In this document: positions 17,770-26,223 of the stretch, in pieces
Layout of the letters: every line of letters begins with the position of its first letter
How positions within the stretch are numbered: the first letter of the stretch is position 1
Assembly: GCF_904848585.1 (NCBI RefSeq)
Contig: NZ_CAJHCR010000019.1
Location: forward strand, 1-64,000
DNA: 64,000 nt
Direction of reading: 5' to 3'
DNA from: Paraburkholderia kirstenboschensis
GTDB lineage: Bacteria > Pseudomonadota > Gammaproteobacteria > Burkholderiales > Burkholderiaceae
The notes under the pieces: generated by a model
Told to the model about the DNA's origin: nothing
The model's database searches: none
What the model saw: the letters and a program-made list of their open reading frames with translations, nothing else
Program-made: the position numbers and the translations under genes

Positions 17770-18408
17770 TCACGCCGACGCAATCCGGCAACGCCGCGCC
17801 AGATCGATCAGTTCAACCAGTGATTTCACGCCCAACTTGTGCATGATGCGGGTTTTGTGACTGCTCACGGTCTTGTTGCTGATGAACAGCGCGTCGCCGA
17901 TCACCTTGTTCGACATGCCTTTCGAGAGCATCTGCAAAATGACGAGTTCCTTGTCGGAGAGCAACATGATTCTGCCCTCGTCGCCGCTCGGCGACACTCC
18001 CGGCGTAATGCTCGCGCCGTTGGGCGCGACCGGAAATACGGTGTAGCCCGCCAGCACCGCTTCCACGCCGCGCATGATCTCCTTCATCTCCTGCGACTTG
18101 CCGACAAAACCGTGAACGCCTGAGCGCATTGCGCGCGGCGCGAAAGTGGCCGGGTCGTGCCCCGACAGCACCATCACACGGATAGAGGGATGCACGAGTT
18201 TGAGACGCGGAATGACGTCAAGCCCGCTGATGCGCGGAATGTCGAGGTCGAGTATGACGAGGTCCGGCTTGTACTGGCGAGCCATTTCGACGGCTGTCTG
18301 ACCGTTGTCCGCCTCGATGACTTCTTCGACGCTCAGCAATTGCATCAGCTGCAACCTGACGATCATCCGGAACGCTGGGTGGTCGTCGATAATCAGAATA
18401 GTTGACAT
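17770..18408 (-). CDS. NarL/FixJ-type response regulator
   Basis: 212 aa from ATG at 18408, preceded by AGGAG. The receiver domain has acidic residues D8/D9, the phospho-acceptor D54 in VILDLDIPRISG and Lys in GFVGKSQEM. The C-terminal LuxR-type HTH reads LSDKELVILQMLSKGMSN, VIGDALFISNKTVSSHKTRI. It is probably a transcription factor for the pilus/adhesin genes, because it lies convergent to the Tad operon and just upstream of an Hpt gene. Earlier in-frame codons up to 18600 look non-coding and lack a start with a good ribosome site. Confidence 0.92.
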   Translation of the reverse strand: MSTILIIDDHPAFRMIVRLQLMQLLSVEEVIEADNGQTAVEMARQYKPDLVILDLDIPRISGLDVIPRLKLVHPSIRVMVLSGHDPATFAPRAMRSGVHGFVGKSQEMKEIMRGVEAVLAGYTVFPVAPNGASITPGVSPSGDEGRIMLLSDKELVILQMLSKGMSNKVIGDALFISNKTVSSHKTRIMHKLGVKSLVELIDLARRCRIASA

Positions 18409-18545
18409 GTATTGCGTATCTCCTGAAAAACATCCATTGCCGGTTGCGGTCGATCGCGGTCGATTCCGGCCCACTGCGACGGTCTGCTGACCATGCGCCG
18501 CTTGCGTGTTGGGGCTACCACGTCCGGCGGCGATACAAAGGCACA

Positions 18546-19607
18546 TTAGGAAGCGGCAACGACGAGTTCGATCTCCACGCGGCGATTCGGCGCGAGACAT
18601 CGCACCAGATCATCACGCCTGGTTTGTCGGCACTCGACCAGTTGATTTGCGCTGGCCAGGCCACGAATCGCAATCGGCGAGGTAACGCCGCGAGCGCGCA
18701 AGTACCGCGCTACCGTTTGTGCACGTTGCAGCGACAAGCTCTGATTATGTGCGTGGTCGCCGAGACGGTCGGTGTAGCCGGTGATTTTCAGTTCGCGAAG
18801 CGCCGCATCCGCTTTTAGACCGCGCGCCACTGCGTCCAGCTCGCGTCGGCCGGCGGGCAGCATCGCGACATCGTTGCCGCCGTTGAAACGGAACAAGGCA
18901 TCGGCGCGCAACGTGACTGTCCTGGGCGACTTCCCGCTCGGCGCCGTTGCGCCCGCGGCTACGTCCTGCTTGCATTGCAATGCCCTTTCAGCCGACTTAC
19001 GCAAGTTGTCCTGAACGTCTGGCAGGCGCTTTTCGGCATTGGCGAAGCTTCGCATCCATGCGTCGTGCCCGGCTTGCATCAGCTCCACTTCGGCGCATGC
19101 GAGCGGCGGTTGCGCCTCGTGACATGAGGCGACGGCAGGGTCCGACTTGATGGTATTGACGATCTGCCAAAGATCGGGCCGCACGGTGGACACGGTGCGC
19201 AGCGCAGGATTAGCAGCAGATACCGGTGTGCCGCTTTCCAGACCCATGGTAATGGTCGCCGCCTGGCCGATGGCCTCTTCGACGAAACCCCAATGGTCGC
19301 CGGACTGCCGCGTTTGTTGAGCGGCGTTGATCCAGCATTGGGCCTTCGCGCGAAAGTAGCCGTTCTTTTCCGGCGGCAGGCGGTCGAGCCGCGCTTGCAA
19401 CGAGACTAGCGCCGAAGCGCCGTTAGGGACGAGTGCGTACGTTTGGACCCATTGCGGGTTGGCAGCGCCTGCCGCCTCGTCTTGCGAGGCGCCAACGCCG
19501 GATGTGAGCAGAGTGGAATCCTGGATGCCGAGCCGTGCGCGCGCGGCGTAGTCCGCGCAAGCTGTTAGTGTCAGCGCGCACACAAGCACGGTTAGCGGGG
19601 TTTTCAT
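18546..19607 (-). CDS. OmpA-domain lipoprotein linked to Tad locus
   Basis: 353 aa. The N-terminus MKTPLTVLVCALTLTAC carries a lipobox LTAC with Cys17 as lipidation site. The C-terminal OmpA/MotB peptidoglycan-binding domain (about residues 230-350) shows TLRADALFRF, ITGYTDRLGD, NQSLSLQRAQTVARYL and PNRRVEIEL. The middle is helical with several Cys. It would anchor the outer membrane to peptidoglycan and could do the job of the absent RcpB/CpaD lipoprotein; that link rests only on position. It is followed by the response regulator gene after about 140 bases. Confidence 0.88.
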   Translation of the reverse strand: MKTPLTVLVCALTLTACADYAARARLGIQDSTLLTSGVGASQDEAAGAANPQWVQTYALVPNGASALVSLQARLDRLPPEKNGYFRAKAQCWINAAQQTRQSGDHWGFVEEAIGQAATITMGLESGTPVSAANPALRTVSTVRPDLWQIVNTIKSDPAVASCHEAQPPLACAEVELMQAGHDAWMRSFANAEKRLPDVQDNLRKSAERALQCKQDVAAGATAPSGKSPRTVTLRADALFRFNGGNDVAMLPAGRRELDAVARGLKADAALRELKITGYTDRLGDHAHNQSLSLQRAQTVARYLRARGVTSPIAIRGLASANQLVECRQTRRDDLVRCLAPNRRVEIELVVAAS

Positions 19608-19759
19608 TAAATGTCTGCGTCTTGCGCATCTTCTTATCGAGGGATAAAAGTATGACGAGACGGACAAGCCCGCGGAATGGGATGAATCTTAGAACGATGT
19701 CATAAGTTGTCGAATGGCGCGCTGCGTCAATGAGGCTGGCGGTATATGTCGACCCACGC

Positions 19760-20599
19760 TTATGCCCTGACCGCCCGCGCCGCGTTGCGGCCACGAAGCC
19801 ACTCCAGCGCCAGCAACAGGCAGGTCGAGAAAACGATCAGGATGGTAGCGAGCGCCGCAATAGTCGGGCTGATATTTTCGCGGATGCCGGTGAACATCTG
19901 TCGCGGCAGCGTCGTCTGATCGGCGCCGGCGAGGAATAGCGTGACGACGACTTCATCGAACGATGTCGCGAACGCGAACAGCGCACCGGAAATCACACCC
20001 GGCGCAATCACAGGCAGCGTGATGCGGAAGAACGTCTTCACCGGATTGGCGCCGAGCGACAGGCTTGCGCGCACGAGGTTGTAGTTGAAGCCCTGCAATG
20101 TCGCGGCCACCGTCGTCACGACGAACGGCACACCGAGCGACGCGTGCGCGAGAATCAGCCCGATATAGGTGTTGGCGAGACCGAGCGGCGCAAAGAACAG
20201 ATACATGCCCACGCCAACTACGACCACCGGCACGATCATCGGCGAAATGAGGATTGCCATCAGCAAGCCCTTGCCGCGGAAATTCGCTTTGGTAAGTCCA
20301 ATTGCCGCGAGTGTCCCCAGCACGGTCGCGACCACCGTCGCGGACGGCGCGACGATGAAACTATTCTTAGCCGCCATGCGCCACTCATCAGACGCAATCA
20401 GATTCTGATACCAGCGCAGCGACCAGCCCGGAATCGGATATACCAGAAAAGTACTCGATGAAAACGACAGCGGCACGATCGCAAGCACGGGCAGGATCAG
20501 GTACAGCAGCGTGAGCACGGCGAGCGTGCGCAACGCGAAATACCATACGCGCTCGATCAGCGACGTATGTGGCGCAAAGAGGGGCTTGGCAAGTTTCAT
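19760..20599 (-). CDS. ABC transporter permease (PotC/YdcV type)
   Basis: 279 aa inner-membrane permease with six hydrophobic segments. The EAA loop, which docks on the ATPase, reads ASLSLGANPVKTFFRITLPVIAPG. It matches the second permease of spermidine/putrescine-type importers. It follows the first permease by 15 bases and is the last gene of the transporter operon. The family imports polyamines and related amines; the substrate here is not determined. Confidence 0.92.
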   Translation of the reverse strand: MKLAKPLFAPHTSLIERVWYFALRTLAVLTLLYLILPVLAIVPLSFSSSTFLVYPIPGWSLRWYQNLIASDEWRMAAKNSFIVAPSATVVATVLGTLAAIGLTKANFRGKGLLMAILISPMIVPVVVVGVGMYLFFAPLGLANTYIGLILAHASLGVPFVVTTVAATLQGFNYNLVRASLSLGANPVKTFFRITLPVIAPGVISGALFAFATSFDEVVVTLFLAGADQTTLPRQMFTGIRENISPTIAALATILIVFSTCLLLALEWLRGRNAARAVRA

Positions 20600-20614
20600 G
20601 GCGGTGGGCTCCGT

Positions 20615-21892
20615 TCAGCCAAGGCTCAGCGATGAGCGCGTGAAGCGTCCGTAGATCGCATACAGCACGAGCGTGGCGGCAAGCAGCAGCCCGCCGAGCG
20701 CGCATGCCATGCCCCAGTTGATCGTCACGTTGGTGAAGTAGGCGACGTAGTAGCTGACCATCTGGTCGTTCGGTCCACCAAGCAGCGCCGGTGTGATGTA
20801 GTAGCCAATGGCCAGAATGAAAACCAGCAACGCGCCTGCGCCGATGCCCGGATAGGTTTGCGGCACATACACACGCCAGAATGCGGCGAACGGATGACTG
20901 CCGAGCGAAATGGCCGCGCGTTGATACGTGGGCGGGATGGACTTCATCACGCTGTAGAGCGGCAGGATCATGAACGGCAGCAGGATGTGCGTCATCGAAA
21001 TGTACACACCGGTGCGGTTGAACAGCAGCGCCAGCGGATCGTGCAGCAAGCCGCTGCCGATCAGCGCCTTGTTCACGAGCCCTTCGCTCTGCAAGATCAC
21101 GATCCATGCGGCGACGCGGACCAGGATCGACGTCCAGAAAGGAATCAGCACGAGAATCATCACGAGGTTCGCGCGACGCTCGGGCAGCGTGGAAATCCAG
21201 TATGCGAGCGGATAACCGAGCAGCAGCGCAAAAAACGTGACGGCCGCGCCGATCACGAAAGTACGGCTGAAAACGGCGAGATAGATCTGCTGGTCGGGAT
21301 CGGTCGGGATGATGTGGCCGAACGCGTCCTGCTTGTGGTCGAGTGAAGCGAGCAGATAAAACGGCGAATACGGGCTGCCGTTCTTCGCGATGGCTTGCCA
21401 GTACGCGATGTTGCTCCAGCGTTCGTCGAGTTCGGCGAACTTCGCGTGGAACTGGGCGGGCGTCAGTTGCAACGGCTGGTTGTTGTCGTCGACGAACGGC
21501 ATGGCGCGCGCCGACTTGGCGATTAGTGACCGATAACCGGGAATCTCCACATTGAGCCGTCGCGCGAGCGCACCCATGCCGTCGCTGTCGGCGATCGCGG
21601 TCAGGTCGGTCGCCAATGCGGCGTATGCGGCGTCGGGCGGCGGCGTCTTGCGATCCCAGGTGCTCAATGCGCTGAGCGTATGCGGCAGCGCGTTCACGAC
21701 TTCCGGATTCTGCGCGGCGCGCGTCAGCAATGCGCCGATCGGCACGACGAAGATCAGCAGCAGAAAAATCGCAAGCGGCGCAATCAGCAGCAACGCTGTG
21801 GCGCGCTTTTTCGCTTCCGCGGCCTTCAGTTCGCGCTTGAGGCGGCCGATCGATTCCGGCGTCGAATCGGCGGCGATCGTCATCGTAGTCAC
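20615..21892 (-). CDS. ABC transporter permease (PotB type) with large loop insertion
   Basis: 425 aa counted from GTG 21892, which sits 7 bases after AGGAG; an ATG at 21883 is further from it. The first membrane helix (ALLLIAPLAIFLLLIFVVPIG) is followed by an insertion of about 150 residues before the next helix, making the protein longer than classical PotB (about 275-285 aa). The later part has the usual permease helices and the EAA loop RAAISLGSHPFAAFWRVYVPQ. The inserted loop is predicted periplasmic and may contact the binding protein. The gene is separated from the binding-protein gene by the hairpin repeat array. Confidence 0.9.
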   Translation of the reverse strand: MTTMTIAADSTPESIGRLKRELKAAEAKKRATALLLIAPLAIFLLLIFVVPIGALLTRAAQNPEVVNALPHTLSALSTWDRKTPPPDAAYAALATDLTAIADSDGMGALARRLNVEIPGYRSLIAKSARAMPFVDDNNQPLQLTPAQFHAKFAELDERWSNIAYWQAIAKNGSPYSPFYLLASLDHKQDAFGHIIPTDPDQQIYLAVFSRTFVIGAAVTFFALLLGYPLAYWISTLPERRANLVMILVLIPFWTSILVRVAAWIVILQSEGLVNKALIGSGLLHDPLALLFNRTGVYISMTHILLPFMILPLYSVMKSIPPTYQRAAISLGSHPFAAFWRVYVPQTYPGIGAGALLVFILAIGYYITPALLGGPNDQMVSYYVAYFTNVTINWGMACALGGLLLAATLVLYAIYGRFTRSSLSLG

Positions 21893-21904
21893 ACCCGTTC
21901 TCCT

Positions 21905-22095
21905 GTCGACGGGAGTTAGTGCTTTAGCACTTACTTCCGTCCCATGCAAAGCTGTCGACGGGAGTTAGTGCTTTAGCACTTACTCCTGTCCCATGCAAAG
22001 CTGTCGACGGGAGTTAGTGCTTTAGCACTTACTCCTGTCCCATGCAAAGCTGTCGACGGGAGTTAGTGCTTTAGCACTTACTTCCGTCCCATGCA
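21905..22095. repeat. Four tandem 49-bp hairpin repeats
   Basis: Units start at 21905, 21954, 22003 and 22052. Each carries an imperfect palindrome whose arms are GGAGTTAGTGCT and AGCACTTACTCC around a TT loop, with one T-T mismatch in each stem. Copies differ only at a few bases (ttccgt versus tcctgt), and there is no unique spacer. They lie between the binding-protein gene and the permease genes of one operon, where transcribed hairpins can block 3' exonucleases or attenuate transcription. Confidence 0.95.
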
Positions 22096-22154
22096 TCCAA
22101 ACCCACGCGCACCGACCTCACACCCTGCGCGTGCTTCCTCACATCACGCGCTCC

Positions 22155-23204
22155 CTACTTCGAAGCCCACGACGAAAAACGCTGCTCGAGTTCGTCGCCA
22201 TGGTCCGTCCAGAACGACAAATTCTGCAGAACCGCGTTCTTGCCGTTGGCCGGCGAGTTCGGCAGGTTCGCAAGCGTCTTCGCGTCGAGCGCCTTGATCG
22301 CCGCCACGTTCACCGGACCATAGGCGATGTGGTGCGCGTAGTCCTGCTGCGGCTTCGACGAAATCGTAAAGGCGATGTACTTCTCGGCGAGCGCCTTGTT
22401 CGGCGAGCCCTTCGGAATCCCCCAATAGTCGAGGTCATAAATGCTGCCGTTCCACACGACCTTCAGGTTCTTGCCTTCCTTCTGCGCGGCGTCGATCCGG
22501 CCGTTGTACGCCGTCGACATCACCACGTCCCCGGCCACGAGGAATTGCGGCGGCTGCGCGCCCGCTTCCCACCACTGGATGTTCGGCTTCAACTCATCGA
22601 GCTTCTTGAATGCGCGGTCCTGGCCTTCCTTGGTCGCCAGTACCTTGTAGACGTCTTTCGGTGCAACACCGTCGGCCATCAAGGCAAATTCGAGGTTGTA
22701 GCGCGCGCCCTTGCGCATCGCACGCTTGCCGGGGATCTTCTTCACGTCCCAGAAGTCGGCCCAGCCCGACGGCGCGGTCTTCAGTTTGTCGGCGTTATAC
22801 GCGAGCGCCGTCGACCACACGAAAAAGCCGACGCCACAAGTTTGCGGCGCTTCCGGAATCAGATCCGACTTCTTGCCGATCTTCGACCAGTCGAGTTTCT
22901 CGTACAGACCTTCGTCACAACCGCGGCCGATGTCGCCCGACTCGACCTCCACCACGTCCCAGTTCACATGCTTGGCCTCGACCATCGCCTTGACCTTGGC
23001 CTGCTCGCCGTTGTATTCGACGGCGGTCACCTTGGTGCCGCTCTGCGACTCGAACGGCTGGTTGAAGGCCGCCTTTTGCGCGTCCCCGTTCGCGCCGCCG
23101 AAATTCACGACCGTCAGTTCGGCCGCATTGACCTGCGCCGCGCCGAGCGCGAGCGCCACAGCACCGACAGCGACGGCACAGCGCGATTTCCCGATCTTGT
23201 TCAT
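22155..23204 (-). CDS. Periplasmic substrate-binding protein, PotD/PotF-like
   Basis: 349 aa from ATG 23204, with AGGAG 10 bases upstream. A Sec signal peptide (residues 1-28, cleavage after VNA) precedes an extracellular solute-binding fold: LTVVNFGGANGDAQKAAF, NWDVVEVESGD, CGVGFFVWSTALAYN, DLDYWGIPKGSPNK and SKPQQDYAHHIAYGPVN. These match the polyamine-type binding proteins (PF13416/PF13343 group). It would deliver substrate to the two permeases. Substrate is inferred as a polyamine, GABA or similar amine because of the transporter family and the adjacent MocR regulator. Confidence 0.92.
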   Translation of the reverse strand: MNKIGKSRCAVAVGAVALALGAAQVNAAELTVVNFGGANGDAQKAAFNQPFESQSGTKVTAVEYNGEQAKVKAMVEAKHVNWDVVEVESGDIGRGCDEGLYEKLDWSKIGKKSDLIPEAPQTCGVGFFVWSTALAYNADKLKTAPSGWADFWDVKKIPGKRAMRKGARYNLEFALMADGVAPKDVYKVLATKEGQDRAFKKLDELKPNIQWWEAGAQPPQFLVAGDVVMSTAYNGRIDAAQKEGKNLKVVWNGSIYDLDYWGIPKGSPNKALAEKYIAFTISSKPQQDYAHHIAYGPVNVAAIKALDAKTLANLPNSPANGKNAVLQNLSFWTDHGDELEQRFSSWASK

Positions 23205-23308
23205 GGTGTGTTGCTCTCCTTTGGTGGTGGTTTCAAGCATCATTCATGCGACTTTTTTATGTGCTGCCGACCGCTCTTCTCATGCAATCATGCGCGCGTT
23301 TTGCGCGA

Positions 23309-24415
23309 TCACGCCCCCGCGAATACCCGCAGATGCTCGGGCGCAAACTCGAGCGCGACGGGCGAGCCGGGTGCGAAGGTATTGAGCGCATCGGTGCCGA
23401 GCGGCACCTTGACGAAGCATTCGTCCTGTTGCGGCAAGCCGCAGCGCATGCGCACGTGGTCGCCGAAATAGATGAGTCCGCGTGCTTCGCCGCTGAGCGC
23501 ATTGGCGCCCGCCCGCGCCGCGCCGTTGTCGCGATTCGCGAGCTTCATGCGTTCAGGCCGGATGCACGCGACTGCCGGCGTGCCCGCCCGCGCGCCGCCG
23601 ATATTGCGGCCAGTGAGCCGCGTACCGTCGACGAGGTGAAACTCGCAATACTCTCCGTCCACGTTTGCGATCGTGCCGCGCAGCTTGTTGCTGTCGCCGA
23701 TGAAGTTCGCGACGAACTCATTGCATGGCGATTCGTAGAGACGGTCCACGGTGTCGAGCTGCTGCACGATGCCTTTGTCGAACACGGCGACGCGATCGGA
23801 CATGGTCAGCGCCTCGCCCTGATCGTGGGTGACATAGACAAACGTCACGCCGAGCTTTTCGTGCAGCGACTTCAGTTCGTACTGCATGTGTTCGCGCAAC
23901 TGCTTGTCGAGCGCGCCGAGCGGTTCATCCATCAGCACGAGCTTGGGCTCGAACACGAGCGCCCGCGCGAGCGCGATGCGCTGCTGTTGTCCACCGGAAA
24001 GCTGCGCCGGATACCGCTTCGCGAAGCTCTCCATGCGCACCATCTTCAGCGCGTTGTTCGTGCGATGAGCGCGCTCTTCGGCGGAGAGCTTGCGCACCGT
24101 CAGCGGATACGCAACGTTCTGCTCGACGGTCAGGTGCGGGAACAGCGCGTAGTTCTGAAACACCATGCCGATGTTGCGCTTGTGCGGCGGCACGGTGTTG
24201 AGCAACGTGCCGTCCAGCCAGATCTCGCCGCCGGTGGGAAATTCGAAACCCGCGAGCATCATCAGGCAGGTGGTTTTGCCGGAACCGGACGGCCCGAGCA
24301 GCGTCAGGAATTCGCCCTGATAGATGTCCAGATCCAGTTGTTTGACGACCAGCGTTTCGCCGTCGTACGTCTTGCGCACGCCTCGAAAGCTGACGATCAC
24401 TTCATCCGTTTTCAT
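23309..24415 (-). CDS. ABC transporter ATPase, PotA/PotG type
   Basis: 368 aa. Walker A GPSGSGKTT, Q-loop MVFQNYALFPHLTV, signature LSGGQQQRIALARAL, Walker B KLVLMDEPLGALD and switch His in YVTHDQGEAL are all intact. A C-terminal TOBE domain (about 280-365) is typical of polyamine and iron importers. It is the first gene of the minus-strand operon ATPase, binding protein, permease, permease. The promoter lies in 24416-24546, shared with the divergent MocR regulator. Confidence 0.95.
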   Translation of the reverse strand: MKTDEVIVSFRGVRKTYDGETLVVKQLDLDIYQGEFLTLLGPSGSGKTTCLMMLAGFEFPTGGEIWLDGTLLNTVPPHKRNIGMVFQNYALFPHLTVEQNVAYPLTVRKLSAEERAHRTNNALKMVRMESFAKRYPAQLSGGQQQRIALARALVFEPKLVLMDEPLGALDKQLREHMQYELKSLHEKLGVTFVYVTHDQGEALTMSDRVAVFDKGIVQQLDTVDRLYESPCNEFVANFIGDSNKLRGTIANVDGEYCEFHLVDGTRLTGRNIGGARAGTPAVACIRPERMKLANRDNGAARAGANALSGEARGLIYFGDHVRMRCGLPQQDECFVKVPLGTDALNTFAPGSPVALEFAPEHLRVFAGA

Positions 24416-24502
24416 CGCCGTAGTCTCCTCTGCCGGTCCGGCCGGCTGCCTTTGATAAACAGCGGGCTCGCATCAACTGCGTGGCCCACTATAGACCGTT
24501 AC

Positions 24503-24545
24503 GGTTCTACAATATGGAACCATTTCATTATTCCGGATAGAACCA
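24503..24545. promoter_or_regulatory. Candidate MocR operator in divergent promoter
   Basis: Three related half-sites occur in 43 bases: GGTTCTA at 24503-24509 (inverted), TGGAACCA at 24515-24522 and TAGAACCA at 24538-24545. The last two are direct repeats about 23 bases apart, and the first forms an inverted pair with the second. MocR-family regulators are known to use direct repeats. The third site ends just before the regulator's TTG start, which suggests autoregulation. Confidence 0.6.
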
Positions 24546-24546
24546 C

Positions 24547-26094
24547 TTGGATACGATCATCTTGTCGGATTGGCTCGCTGCCAGGCTTGATCGCGCGGCC
24601 GCCGAGCCGATCTACCGGCAGACTTTGCGGCTGATGCAGCAGGCGATCCTCGCCGGCCAGTTGCCGCCGGGCACCAAGCTGCCAAGCTCGCGCATGCTCG
24701 CCGAAGACCTCGGCATCGCGCGCAATACGGTGCTGCATGTGTACGACCAGTTGACCGCCGAAGGCTATGTGATCTCGACCACGGGCAGCGGGACGTATGT
24801 CGCCGACACCCAGCCGGACACAGCCGCAGTCAACGCACGGCGCAAGCCAGCGGTCGCGGCGGTGGACTCGCAAGGCAAGCCGGTCGCGGTTCCGGGCAAG
24901 ACGGCAAAGCGCGACCTGAGCGATCTGTCCAATCGCGGCCGGCGCCTGATCGGTCAAGCCGGCGTGTCTGCAAAACAGTGGGGCGCGTTCATGCCGGGCG
25001 TGCCCGACGTCGCCGAATTTCCGGCGCGAACCTGGAGCCGCTTGCAAGCGCGCTTGTGGAAAGAAGCGAATCCCGATCTGCTGACCTATGCGCCGGGCGG
25101 CGGCTACCGGCCGCTGCGCCGGGCGTTGTCCGACTATTTGCGGGTCGCGCGTTCGGTGAATTGCACGCCGGATCAGATCATCATCACTACGGGTATTCAC
25201 CAATCCATCGATCTCGCGGTTCGACTACTGACCGACGTCGGCGACCGCGCATGGGTCGAGGAGCCGTGCTATTGGGGCGCACGCAGCGTGTTGCAGTCGT
25301 CGGGGATCACACTCGTCCCCGTGCCGGTTGACGAAGAAGGCCTCAATCCGCGCGAGCAGGATTTGCAGCAGCCGCCACGTCTCGCGCTGGTCACGCCGTC
25401 GCATCAATACCCGCTCGGCATGGTGATGAGCCTCGCGCGCCGCCGCACCCTGCTCGAATACGCGCGCCAGCACAACGTGTGGATCATCGAAGACGACTAC
25501 GACAGCGAGTTTCGCTACGGCAGCCGGCCGCTCGCATCGCTGCAAGGTCTCGACGATGCAGGTCAGGTGATCTACGTCGGCAGTCTCGGCAAGATGCTAT
25601 TTCCCGGCTTACGCATGGGCTACATGATCGCGCCGGAGCATCTCGTCGACACATTCCGTATGGGCATCGCCGAGCTTTATCGCGAAGGTCAGCTGATGCA
25701 GCAGGCGGTGATGACAGACTTCATCATGGACGGGCATCTCACCTCGCATGTTCGGCGAATGCGAGCGTTATACGGCGAGCGCCGGCAGATTCTGATCGAT
25801 GCGATTACCGCGCGCTTCGGCAACGAACTGCCCGTCATGGGCGACGAGGCCGGTTTGCATCTCGTGCTCGGGCTGCCCGATCATGCCGACGATCGCGCGG
25901 TAACGGCGGCAGCGTTCGACGCCGGCGTGATCGTGCGGCCGCTCGCGAGCTACTACAGCAGCGATCCGCCCGCCATGCGCGGACTGCTGCTCGGTTACGC
26001 GTGCGTGCCGAACGAAAAGATCGGACCCGCGTTCGATACGCTCGCGCGCGTGATAGAGCAAACGGCGCTGAAGAAGCCGACGCGCGCGGCGTGA
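24547..26094 (+). CDS. MocR-family regulator (GntR HTH plus aminotransferase-like domain)
   Basis: 515 aa. The N-terminal winged HTH (residues about 20-85) contains LPPGTKLPSSRMLAEDLGIARNTVLHVY, and the C-terminal 380 residues are a fold-type I aminotransferase domain with PSHQYPLG, EDDYDSEFRY and the PLP lysine in YVGSLGKMLFPGLRMGY. The family uses PLP plus a ligand to control transport or metabolic genes (GabR, PdxR, DdlR types). An in-frame stop at 24538-24540 and lack of an early ATG force a TTG start at 24547. It is divergent from, and likely controls, the ABC operon. Confidence 0.9.
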   Translation: MDTIILSDWLAARLDRAAAEPIYRQTLRLMQQAILAGQLPPGTKLPSSRMLAEDLGIARNTVLHVYDQLTAEGYVISTTGSGTYVADTQPDTAAVNARRKPAVAAVDSQGKPVAVPGKTAKRDLSDLSNRGRRLIGQAGVSAKQWGAFMPGVPDVAEFPARTWSRLQARLWKEANPDLLTYAPGGGYRPLRRALSDYLRVARSVNCTPDQIIITTGIHQSIDLAVRLLTDVGDRAWVEEPCYWGARSVLQSSGITLVPVPVDEEGLNPREQDLQQPPRLALVTPSHQYPLGMVMSLARRRTLLEYARQHNVWIIEDDYDSEFRYGSRPLASLQGLDDAGQVIYVGSLGKMLFPGLRMGYMIAPEHLVDTFRMGIAELYREGQLMQQAVMTDFIMDGHLTSHVRRMRALYGERRQILIDAITARFGNELPVMGDEAGLHLVLGLPDHADDRAVTAAAFDAGVIVRPLASYYSSDPPAMRGLLLGYACVPNEKIGPAFDTLARVIEQTALKKPTRAA

Positions 26095-26223
26095 GGGCGA
26101 GGCGCCTGGAAGGCGTGAGTGCAACGCTTGCGGCCGGCTTGAGCGCCATGCTTGCGGCGAACCCCGAGCACAAAGCTCAAGGCAGCGCCGACAGCCGCCC
26201 CGAACTACCACGCCGCACGTCGC

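Noticed and set aside
21905..22095. CRISPR array
   Set aside because: The 49-bp units are directly adjacent with no unique spacers and contain strong palindromes; no cas genes are near.
22131..23471. 446-codon plus-strand frame opposite the binding-protein gene
   Set aside because: Arg/His-rich shadow of a well-conserved ABC binding-protein and ATPase pair.
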